In this document: positions 56,904 to 64,000 of the stretch, piece by piece
How positions within the stretch are numbered: the stretch's first letter is position 1
Layout of the letters: each line of letters opens with the position of its first letter
Made by a program: the position numbers and the translations under genes
The notes under the pieces: model-generated
Databases searched by the model: none
What the model saw: the letters and a program-made list of their open reading frames with translations, nothing else
Told to the model about the DNA's origin: nothing
Assembly (NCBI RefSeq): GCF_900107165.1
Contig: NZ_FNOY01000006.1
Span: 1 to 64,000 of the forward strand
Direction of reading: 5' to 3'
DNA: 64,000 nt
Origin: Nitrosomonas halophila
GTDB taxonomy: Bacteria > Pseudomonadota > Gammaproteobacteria > Burkholderiales > Nitrosomonadaceae

Positions 56904-59900
56904 CAGTGGTACTCTTTCTGCGCCTTGGCCAGCGCCATGACGCGCTGGATATCCACCTGGTAATCGGCAGTTTTCTCGCGTATCGCATTCGCGATTTCGC
57001 GTTCTTTAAATCGGTCGCCCACCCAGTCGGCTTTTTTAGTGTAGCGAATGGCGCGATCGATTTTGGTCGCCAAACCCTCATCGTTGCCAAAGTTATCGTA
57101 GAACGCACGTTTGGCGCCCGTATTCATAGACGGCGGATAGTTTGAAGCGGTCTGATCCGGACGAACCACCTTGTGCGCCAGCGCCCGAATGCGCTCCAAG
57201 TATTCCTGGTATTCAATCGACTTTTGTCTGCGCAGCGTAATCAGCTCATCCAGCAATACCGACATCTGCTCATAGTATTTCGGGTTGACCGGATTTTCAT
57301 CCACAATGGTCCTGCGCACGTTATTTTCGATCGTTTCCGCCATCGCTTCAGGGTTGTTGCGAAGGCGCTCGGGCAGTGAGTCCATTGCATCTGCGCCTTT
57401 TTCAACGATCAACTCGATTAAGCCGAGCTCTTCAAAATCCATCAGTGTTTCGCTGTTGTCAGCACGGATATACATATCCAGCAGGTGACGCATGGCTGGC
57501 TCGAAGCGCTTCATCTCAACCAGGTCGCCACTGGCCAGCTTCACTTCTTCACGGACTTTTTCGTAATGAGTCACCTCGTTGCGGACCGACTCGATCTCCT
57601 GTGCAGAATAACCCGCATCGGGCATTTCATTGGCAATGTTGGCAAAAGCACGCAGCAATTTCGCCACGTTTTGATACAACGTCAGGCGTAGCGCTTCTTT
57701 TTCGGTCAGCTCGTCTTGATTGCTGCCCGACTCACCACAGAAATAGTGAATATAGTCTTCCGTATGACGCGGGGCTTTTACCGGCTCACATAGCGCACGC
57801 ACCATTTCCAGCGCATTGTCCAAGTCGAGTTTGGCTTGTTCCAAACGGTCTTTCAGCAAACCCGCCACGTCTTCCTTATCGTATCCGTCAAACGCACCCT
57901 GGGTGTAATCGGAGATGGCTTTATCCAGAGACCGGAACAGGTCTTTATAGTCGACGATATAACCGTATTCCTTGTCGTCCCCATCCAGCCGGTTCACCCG
58001 GCAAATGGCCTGAAACAGGCTGTGGTCGGACATTTGTTTATCAATGTAGAGGTAGGTGGCAGAGGGGGCATCAAAGCCGGTCAGTAGTTTATCCACCACA
58101 ATGAGCAAGCGCATTTGGCCTGGCTCCTTGATAAAACGCTGCTTGACCGCTTGCTCAAACGCCTCGACACGGTTGACGGCCTGCTCTTCAGATTGCTCGA
58201 AGTAGTCGGCCAACATCCTGCGATAGATATCGTACTTGAACAGCTTTTCGGTCAGCCCTTCGCCGGTTTCTTCGCCCTTGATACTGGCCGCTGTCGGCTG
58301 AAAACTGGTGACGATGGCCACTTTGCCTGCCAAATCGGTGTGGCTGAACATTTCATAGGCTTTGCAGGCTTGGTACACGCTGGAGCAGACCAGTATGGCA
58401 TTGCCATAACCATCCATCAGCCGTGGTTTGGTATCCATATCCAGCAAGATGTCATTCGCGATCTGCTGCAAGCGCGACTTGCTGGACAGCACCTTTTGCA
58501 GGGTGCCCCATTTCTGCTTGAGATGAGTTTTCGCCAGATTAGACAACCCTCGGGTTTTCGCCTCAAACCATTCGTCCACCTTTTTCTGCGAAGTGATGTT
58601 CTGATCAATATCCCGCGCTTCATAGCGCAGATCCAGCACCACCCCATCGGCCACCGCCTCATCGAATTTGTAGGTATGAATGTAAGCGCCAAACACCTCG
58701 ATGGATTTCTTTTTGTCCTTTTTCATCAACGGCGTGCCGGTAAAGCCCACAAACATGGCTGCCGGCAAGATCAACTTCATGGCTTCATGCAGTTTGCCAG
58801 ACTGCGTGCGATGACACTCATCGACAAACACAAACCAATCACCCTTGGCCTTGAAGCCGGCAGGCAAAGACTGCTTCAACTCTGCAATAAACGCCTCGGT
58901 GGCCGCATCGCTTGCACTATCCGGCTGGCGGCCAAATTTATGCACCAGCGAACACACCAACCAGGGATTAGGCTGATGCAAGGTCGCAATCAGGTCGGCA
59001 CCGCTTTGGGTGCGATAAATGTCTTCCTCAACGCCCGTGAATACTTTCTCGATCTGTTCATCCAGTTCGGTGCGGTCAGTGACGATCAATACACGGCTGT
59101 CTGTTACATTCTCCCGTATCCATTTGGCCAGCCAGACCATGGTCAGACTTTTGCCCGAGCCCTGGGTATGCCAGATAATCCCACCTTCCCGTCTGGCGAC
59201 ATGGCGCTTAGCGGCTTCAACACCAAAAAACTGATTGTGGCGGCAGGCCTTCTTAATCCCTGCGTCAAACACGATGAAATCGTGAATGATTTGCAAAAAT
59301 CGCTGCGGGTTGCAAATGCGGCTTAGGTGAAAATCCAGCGGGCGCGCATAGGGATTGGCGACATCCTCTTTCCATTCCAGGTAATACTTTTCAGGCGTCT
59401 CGATCGTGCCATAGCGCAGCCCCTGGGTATCGTTACCCGCCATCACCAGCTGCAGGGTGGTAAAAAAGTTGCGGATAAAGTCTTTCCTTTGGTTATCCAG
59501 ATTCTGGCGAATACCTTCACTCACCGAGACTGACGAGCGCTTGAGCTCAATCACGCAAAGCGCGATACCGTTCACAAAGAGCACGATATCAGGGCGCTTT
59601 TTGTATTCGCCTTTTATGGAAACCTCTTCGGCAATGGCGAAATCGTTGGCTGCAGGGTTTTGCCAGTCAATCAACCACACGGTCTGGTTCTGCTCGCCCG
59701 CGCCTGCTTTGTCCTTCACGCCATAGCGCAGCAAGCGGTAGACATCCTTATTGGCGTAGTAGAGCTTTTTGCCTTCTCCCAGTGCCGCCGCTGCATCCAA
59801 CTGGCGAATCGCGCGCGTGATCAGCGCAGCACTCACCCCACGCTTTTTCAGCCAGGCGGTCAGCATATCCACTTCAATATTTTTGTTATGGTCTCTATCC

Positions 59901-59995
59901 CGCCAATCGCCCAAATAGCGATAGCCCAGTTCCGTTTGGAAGAACTGGACGATGCGATTTTGTGTGGCGCGTTCGCGCTGGCCGACCTGACTCAA
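56903..59995 (-). CDS. hsdR: type I restriction enzyme, R subunit
   Basis: A 1030-residue protein. The N-terminal PD-(D/E)xK nuclease motif is RPDIVLFVNGIALCVIELKR; the SF2 motor follows with Walker A HTQGSGKSLTMVW, DECH box FVDECHRTQ, and motif TGTPLMKKD; motif VI lies in ICRVNRLDG. A helical C-terminal domain binds the methylase. Full length. It is separated from hsdS by the Fic and small-protein region. Confidence 0.93.
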   Translation of the reverse strand: MSQVGQRERATQNRIVQFFQTELGYRYLGDWRDRDHNKNIEVDMLTAWLKKRGVSAALITRAIRQLDAAAALGEGKKLYYANKDVYRLLRYGVKDKAGAGEQNQTVWLIDWQNPAANDFAIAEEVSIKGEYKKRPDIVLFVNGIALCVIELKRSSVSVSEGIRQNLDNQRKDFIRNFFTTLQLVMAGNDTQGLRYGTIETPEKYYLEWKEDVANPYARPLDFHLSRICNPQRFLQIIHDFIVFDAGIKKACRHNQFFGVEAAKRHVARREGGIIWHTQGSGKSLTMVWLAKWIRENVTDSRVLIVTDRTELDEQIEKVFTGVEEDIYRTQSGADLIATLHQPNPWLVCSLVHKFGRQPDSASDAATEAFIAELKQSLPAGFKAKGDWFVFVDECHRTQSGKLHEAMKLILPAAMFVGFTGTPLMKKDKKKSIEVFGAYIHTYKFDEAVADGVVLDLRYEARDIDQNITSQKKVDEWFEAKTRGLSNLAKTHLKQKWGTLQKVLSSKSRLQQIANDILLDMDTKPRLMDGYGNAILVCSSVYQACKAYEMFSHTDLAGKVAIVTSFQPTAASIKGEETGEGLTEKLFKYDIYRRMLADYFEQSEEQAVNRVEAFEQAVKQRFIKEPGQMRLLIVVDKLLTGFDAPSATYLYIDKQMSDHSLFQAICRVNRLDGDDKEYGYIVDYKDLFRSLDKAISDYTQGAFDGYDKEDVAGLLKDRLEQAKLDLDNALEMVRALCEPVKAPRHTEDYIHYFCGESGSNQDELTEKEALRLTLYQNVAKLLRAFANIANEMPDAGYSAQEIESVRNEVTHYEKVREEVKLASGDLVEMKRFEPAMRHLLDMYIRADNSETLMDFEELGLIELIVEKGADAMDSLPERLRNNPEAMAETIENNVRRTIVDENPVNPKYYEQMSVLLDELITLRRQKSIEYQEYLERIRALAHKVVRPDQTASNYPPSMNTGAKRAFYDNFGNDEGLATKIDRAIRYTKKADWVGDRFKEREIANAIREKTADYQVDIQRVMALAKAQKEYH

Positions 59996-60152
59996 AGCAA
60001 ACTCCTACTCAACTAACGGTACACAATGCTTATCGGACAATCATCCGTGTTTTTCTGACGCCTGCTTTCATCGTTCAATGATTGCAGTGCTTTAATTTCA
60101 GCCTTCATGTTATGATCTAAAATGATATGTAACGCAAAAATTTAAGCTTCTC

Positions 60153-60320
60153 ATGAAAATCAAACGCAGCAAGAATAAAGAAATCAAGGTTACCAAAACC
60201 ATGATTATTCGTGCAGTCGCCAGCTCCACCGCCATCGAAACGGGTCAGCCCATACCTGTCATAGAAGCCAAGCTCAAGGCAGGCAGCACTAAATTCAGAC
60301 ATTTAGTGCTGGCACCCTAA
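60153..60320 (+). CDS. possible small protein (55 residues), opposite strand in the restriction locus
   Basis: An open frame from ATG 60153 to TAA 60318-60320. The product is basic at its N-terminus (MKIKRSKNKEIKVTKT) and shows no domain I know. It has no good ribosome site, but it lies in a 330-base gap between hsdR and the Fic gene that is otherwise empty, and its composition looks protein-like. A TATGAT at about 60112 could serve as a -10. Confidence 0.35.
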   Translation: MKIKRSKNKEIKVTKTMIIRAVASSTAIETGQPIPVIEAKLKAGSTKFRHLVLAP

Positions 60321-60324
60321 CGCC

Positions 60325-60940
60325 TTAAATCTCATTAAACGCTCGCTCAATCCAGTTCATCATCGGCTGGTAATTGCAATCCAGCCCTTGCCGAATCGCC
60401 GCAAAATAGGCATCCCGGTTGTCATCCCAAGACGAATAATCCAACGTACCATATCCCGCCTGAACGGCCATCGCATCGGCCAACATGCGCGCCAACCCGC
60501 CGTTACCTTCGCGAAACGGATGCACTAGAATAAATTCCACATGGATGATCGCCATGGCCTTGATCAGCTCATCGTCCGTTAACGCACGACAAGGCGAGTT
60601 TGGATAAATAATCGCTATCCAAGCGCTTGAGCAAATAAGGAATCTGCGCCGCGGCAGCGAATTGAAACCCGTTTTTGCCCATGTTGACCGAACGCTCAGC
60701 GCCCGCCCAATCGTAAAGCGGCAACAGCCACTGGCGATGCCATGTTTTCAAGTGTTCGGTCGTGATGACGCCTGCCGGCAGTTGCTGAAGCAATACCCGG
60801 TCATACAATTGTTGCAATAATAGCAGCTCAGCCTCATCGATCTCCTCAAGATCGGTAATGCCCAGCTTATTGAGCAACACGCGCTTGCCGGAACCCGGCT
60901 GATAAGCGGTTTGCGAGCCACCGAGCGCGTATTTATTCAT
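60325..60940 (-). pseudogene. Fic-family protein, frameshifted
   Basis: The N-terminal part starts at 60940 (LNKLGITDLEEIDEAELLLLQQL, ends at 60569), and the C-terminal part with the Fic motif HPFREGNGG continues in another frame to 60325. The frames meet around 60580-60590; a one-base change there would join SKLALSC to LTDDELIKAMAIIHVEFILV. The motif has Gly instead of the usual final Arg (GNGR). Intact homologues, as I recall, are common inside type I restriction operons. The first part overlaps the hsdS stop by 4 nt. Could also be a sequencing error. Confidence 0.78.
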
Positions 60941-62184
60941 ACCAACCTTGTTTTCCCCGTCAGCAGCTCTTGCATCATGCCCTGTTTGATCTGGCGGGTT
61001 TTAGCGAGGCGTTGCTCCAATGCCTGAATGTCATCGTCCATATCGGACAAGATGGTGGCGATGGCGGTTTGTTCCTCTTTTTTGGGGATCACAGAACGAA
61101 TTCCTTCTATAATGCTTGCGTTCAAGCTTGGTACTCCAGAAGCTTCGTTGTATTGCATCCAGTCAATCATACAAAACTTGTAGTAAACGAACTTTGCATC
61201 TACCCAAGGCTTGATTTCTGAGTAAAAGAGTGTGTCGACTGTCCAAAATGGTTTATCTGCATAACGTGGTTTATCGATTGTGCCCTTTCTACCGATAAGC
61301 ACCGATGGCTTATCCCACAAATAACTATTTGCCCATCCAATTTGTCCGCCAGTAGCTAAAATTGGATATTCCCCATTCTCAACCTCTACACTTTTCTGAT
61401 TTTTGCCGTGACGAATGGATAGCAGGCTTACAAATGGTGCAATCTCCCAATCCTCCGGAATTTCCCCCAACTCACTTTGCTTATAACCCTTTTTCGAGCC
61501 ATCTTCGCGCAGGGCGAATTGGGGCAGGCGGGTGCGGCCGGTGAGTAGTTGCTGCATGGTGGCGGTTTTGATGGCCTGTTTTTTGGCGATCAGTTTTCCC
61601 AGCTCGCTGATCAGCGCATCGACATCGGACAGGGCGTTGGCGATGGCGGTTTGTTCTTCCTTGTTAGGAAAAGGAATTAAGTATGGATAAATGTGCTTAT
61701 TATTAATTTGTGGAATAGATGTTGTGTCGGCAACCGAATCTATACCTCGGTAAGCTAGCTGGTTATATAAATAAAGTTCATCCAAACTTGCAGAGCATGT
61801 AAGAGTCATTAAGTTTGTATCCATAAATGAATCTGTCTTCAATACTCTAATTTTATTGGAAAATATTGATGCTCCTCGTTTGGGAAATATTACGCTTCCG
61901 GCTGGCACAACTTTCGATGTTAGAACAAAATAGGGCGTTGCCTCTGCGTATACGACTCCATTGTTCAGTTGTTCGACCTTAAAATACGGAACACCGTCTG
62001 ACTGAAACTGGAATTTAGATGGGCTCTCGCCACTGCAAATGTATACAAGATCACCGAGTTGTTTCGTTTCCCAATCCTCCGGAATCACCCCAACTTCGGT
62101 TTGTTTATACCCAGCAGGCACAGCATTACCCGTTGCTTCTGTCAGATATTCCGCACTTACTTCCGCAACCTGATGGTTATTCAT
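60937..62184 (-). CDS. hsdS: type I restriction enzyme, S (specificity) subunit
   Basis: A 415-residue protein from ATG 62184, which overlaps the hsdM stop (ATGA). Two target-recognition domains are each introduced by a near-identical segment, YKQTEVGVIPEDWE (~residue 25) and YKQSELGEIPEDWE (~230), and each is followed by a coiled conserved spacer (NKEEQTAIANALSDVDALI and KKEEQTAIATILSDMDDDI). The two domains recognise the two halves of a split DNA site. The recognition domains are lower in GC than the conserved parts, as is usual for swapped TRDs. Confidence 0.92.
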   Translation of the reverse strand: MNNHQVAEVSAEYLTEATGNAVPAGYKQTEVGVIPEDWETKQLGDLVYICSGESPSKFQFQSDGVPYFKVEQLNNGVVYAEATPYFVLTSKVVPAGSVIFPKRGASIFSNKIRVLKTDSFMDTNLMTLTCSASLDELYLYNQLAYRGIDSVADTTSIPQINNKHIYPYLIPFPNKEEQTAIANALSDVDALISELGKLIAKKQAIKTATMQQLLTGRTRLPQFALREDGSKKGYKQSELGEIPEDWEIAPFVSLLSIRHGKNQKSVEVENGEYPILATGGQIGWANSYLWDKPSVLIGRKGTIDKPRYADKPFWTVDTLFYSEIKPWVDAKFVYYKFCMIDWMQYNEASGVPSLNASIIEGIRSVIPKKEEQTAIATILSDMDDDIQALEQRLAKTRQIKQGMMQELLTGKTRLV

Positions 62185-64000
62185 TGCACCCACTCCAAGC
62201 CCATGGCCTTCAGGTGCCTTGCCACTTTATCGCTCAGGTTTTCAACCGTCTGGGTAATCGTGGGCAGGGGCTCGGCATAACGCTCTTCCAGCTCTTTGAC
62301 CCGGTTGGCTAGTTGCTGGGTGATGCGCTCGATTTCGGCCTCGATCCGGGCTTTGAGGGTGGCCAGCCATTTATCCTCGACTATCAGGGTTTGGATGTCG
62401 GCGTCACTGAGTTGCGGATACTGTTTCAATACCGCCAAATCCAGCGCCTCTTGCGCATCCTTGAGGGCTTTTCTGGCATCGGCCTCAAGATCAAACAGCT
62501 TTTTGGCGTGTGCCAGGGCGGTTTTTTCGTCTGGATCGGTGGCGAGTTTCAGCCGCGCCATGACCGTGGTTTTGGTGACTTTGTCTTTTTCGTTCAGGGC
62601 CTCGCTCAGGCCACCGTCTTCACCGCTGTTTTCCTCGATAAAGCTTTCCAGCGCTTGTGCCGCACCATCCAACTTGGCTTGCAGCGCATCCATGTTGGCC
62701 TGCTCTCTGGCAAAATAGCGGGCGATAATCAAAGTAGGCGGGATCAATTCGGCTTTGTACTTGGTTTTGTTGAGGGTGAGGTCGGGAGTTTCTTTGAGTT
62801 TTTCGCCTTTTTTGGCGACCAGTTCCCGCAGCACTTTTCCGGCTGGCCAGCCGTCCTGCACCAGCACATAGACATCGTCCTGCATGGCTTCCGCCCAGTA
62901 GTCCATCAATATTTGATAGATATCGTACTTGCTCAGCAGCGGGGTGTGGGCGTAGCTTTCCAGCAGGTCTTCACTGATGCGGTGGATGATCTGTTTGGGC
63001 ATCTCCCCCGGTTGCAGGGCTTTTAGCGCCGCCCGTTCGCACCATGCGCTAAAGGGTCGCAAACTTTGCTCGGCAAAGGTCTTGAATTCGCGGTGGTTCA
63101 AAATGGTGCTTTTAACCTGGCTGGCCGCTACCAAGCCTTTGCTGTAACCCGCCCTGTCTGCCGTGAACAACGTGGCGCGAAGGCTGGGGAAAACTTGCCA
63201 GTAGGGTTCCAGGGCATCAATGTCCCGGTTGGGAATACCGCCTTGCAAATGAGCACGCAAGTCGTGCAGGTCTTCCGGCTCGCTGGCGTCGATATAGCGT
63301 GGGATATTCAGGTTGTAATCGTTGGCCGCAATCGCTGCAAGCGGCACCATGCGGCTGTAACGTGGCAGTTCCAGTTGTTTGGTGAAGACATCGACGATTT
63401 TGTGCATGTCCTGGCTGCGCAGGCGGTTTTTGTTGCCATCCTTCATGAAACCCTTGCTGGCATCGATCATAAAGATGCCCGTGCGCGCCTGGGCGTGTGC
63501 TTTGTCGATCACAATGATGCAAGCGGGAATGCCGGTGCCGTAAAACAGGTTGGCGGGCAGGCCGATTATGCCTTTGATGTAACCCTGTTTGATCAGGTTT
63601 TCACGAATGCGCGCTTCGGCATTGCCCCGGAACAACACGCCATGCGGCAGGATCACCGCGCCTTTGCCGGTGCTTTTCAGGCTTTTGATGATGTGCAGCA
63701 AGAAGGTGTAGTCGCCGTTTTTCTCCGGTGGAATGCCCCAAGTGAAGCGGCCAAACTCGTCCTCCGCCGGGTTGATGCCGCTGGTCCAGTTCTTGTTGGA
63801 AAATGGCGGGTTGGCGACAGCGAAGTCGAAGGTTTTGAGCTGGCCGTTGGCGTCTTTCCACTGCGGGTCGGAAATCGTGTTGCCCTTCCAGATTTTGGCG
63901 GTGGCGTTGTGGTGCAGAATCATGTTCATGCGCGCCAACGCGCTGGTGGCGTTATCCATCTCCTGGCCGAAAATCGACAGGCCACGGGGCGCTTCGTCAC
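62181..64000 (-). CDS. hsdM: type I restriction enzyme, M (methylase) subunit, N-terminus cut by the window edge
   Basis: The frame is open to the window edge; ATG 63959 (MDNATSALARMNM) is internal, since upstream residues (RGLSIFGQE) belong to the family. The adenine-methylase motif NPPF lies in VANPPFSNKNW, followed by DYTFLLHIIKSLKSTGKGA. A C-terminal coiled coil binds HsdS/HsdR. The SAM motif is beyond the window. It transfers methyl groups to adenine of the site chosen by HsdS. Confidence 0.92.
   Translation of the reverse strand, partial: DEAPRGLSIFGQEMDNATSALARMNMILHHNATAKIWKGNTISDPQWKDANGQLKTFDFAVANPPFSNKNWTSGINPAEDEFGRFTWGIPPEKNGDYTFLLHIIKSLKSTGKGAVILPHGVLFRGNAEARIRENLIKQGYIKGIIGLPANLFYGTGIPACIIVIDKAHAQARTGIFMIDASKGFMKDGNKNRLRSQDMHKIVDVFTKQLELPRYSRMVPLAAIAANDYNLNIPRYIDASEPEDLHDLRAHLQGGIPNRDIDALEPYWQVFPSLRATLFTADRAGYSKGLVAASQVKSTILNHREFKTFAEQSLRPFSAWCERAALKALQPGEMPKQIIHRISEDLLESYAHTPLLSKYDIYQILMDYWAEAMQDDVYVLVQDGWPAGKVLRELVAKKGEKLKETPDLTLNKTKYKAELIPPTLIIARYFAREQANMDALQAKLDGAAQALESFIEENSGEDGGLSEALNEKDKVTKTTVMARLKLATDPDEKTALAHAKKLFDLEADARKALKDAQEALDLAVLKQYPQLSDADIQTLIVEDKWLATLKARIEAEIERITQQLANRVKELEERYAEPLPTITQTVENLSDKVARHLKAMGLEWVQ

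Overview
The window looks like a chromosomal segment of a betaproteobacterium, most likely an ammonia oxidiser of the genus Nitrosomonas. The best single clue is a small periplasmic His-rich protein (38270-38617) that matches the SmbP copper-binding protein known from Nitrosomonas. The housekeeping order fits too: pilMNOPQ next to mrcA, a bioBFHCD operon, dapC-dapD, and many copper proteins. Most of the window is GC-rich. The first 5.1 kb is clearly AT-rich and looks acquired.

Layout. 320-5089: an AT-rich four-gene operon with overlapping genes: a nuclease/nuclease/P-loop kinase fusion, a short adenylosuccinate-synthetase homologue with Ser in place of the catalytic Asp (as I recall for phage PurZ), a membrane-anchored dCTP-deaminase/dUTPase-fold protein that seems to lack catalytic residues, and a deoxynucleoside kinase. 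This is my main candidate for an undescribed nucleotide-based (probably antiphage) system. 5153-9932: three consecutive proton-pumping complex I/Mrp-like membrane subunits. 10103-14099: a type IV pilin, then on the other strand a metallo-beta-lactamase-fold phosphodiesterase with a GAF-domain pilus ATPase. 14366-16851: UspA, TerC and patatin proteins. 17670-18620: proline iminopeptidase. 18634-23129: the biotin operon. 23135-25515: comF, trmL and an ornithine-cyclodeaminase-like enzyme. 25624-30724: pilMNOPQ. 30954-34391: mrcA and hemB.

34685-35354 holds three tandem small-RNA units. Each has its own promoter, a hairpin presenting a C/U-rich loop complementary to Shine-Dalgarno sequences, and an intrinsic terminator. 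35371-41827: engB, coaX, birA, smbP, dapD, dapC and an EamA transporter. 41918-45733: a pair of multicopper oxidases that seem to split the trinuclear-site histidines between them; the second gene is broken by a 74-bp direct-repeat insertion. 47006-50151: rubrerythrin, a fused Fe-S/DUF3501 protein and a CNP1-like lipoprotein. 50418-55909: slipin/NfeD, Nudix, phosphoesterase, Tim44-like and YicC proteins. 56190-64000: a type I restriction-modification locus with a YgjP/SprT-like peptidase, a frameshifted Fic gene and an hsdM gene that runs off the right edge.

Five copies of a ~159-bp palindromic MITE flanked by CTAG-type tetranucleotides are scattered through intergenic gaps (10577, 14133, 37999, 46770, 50177). 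A different palindromic element (46612-46769) abuts one copy and shares its CTAG. No tRNA, rRNA, CRISPR array, complete insertion sequence or integrase was seen.
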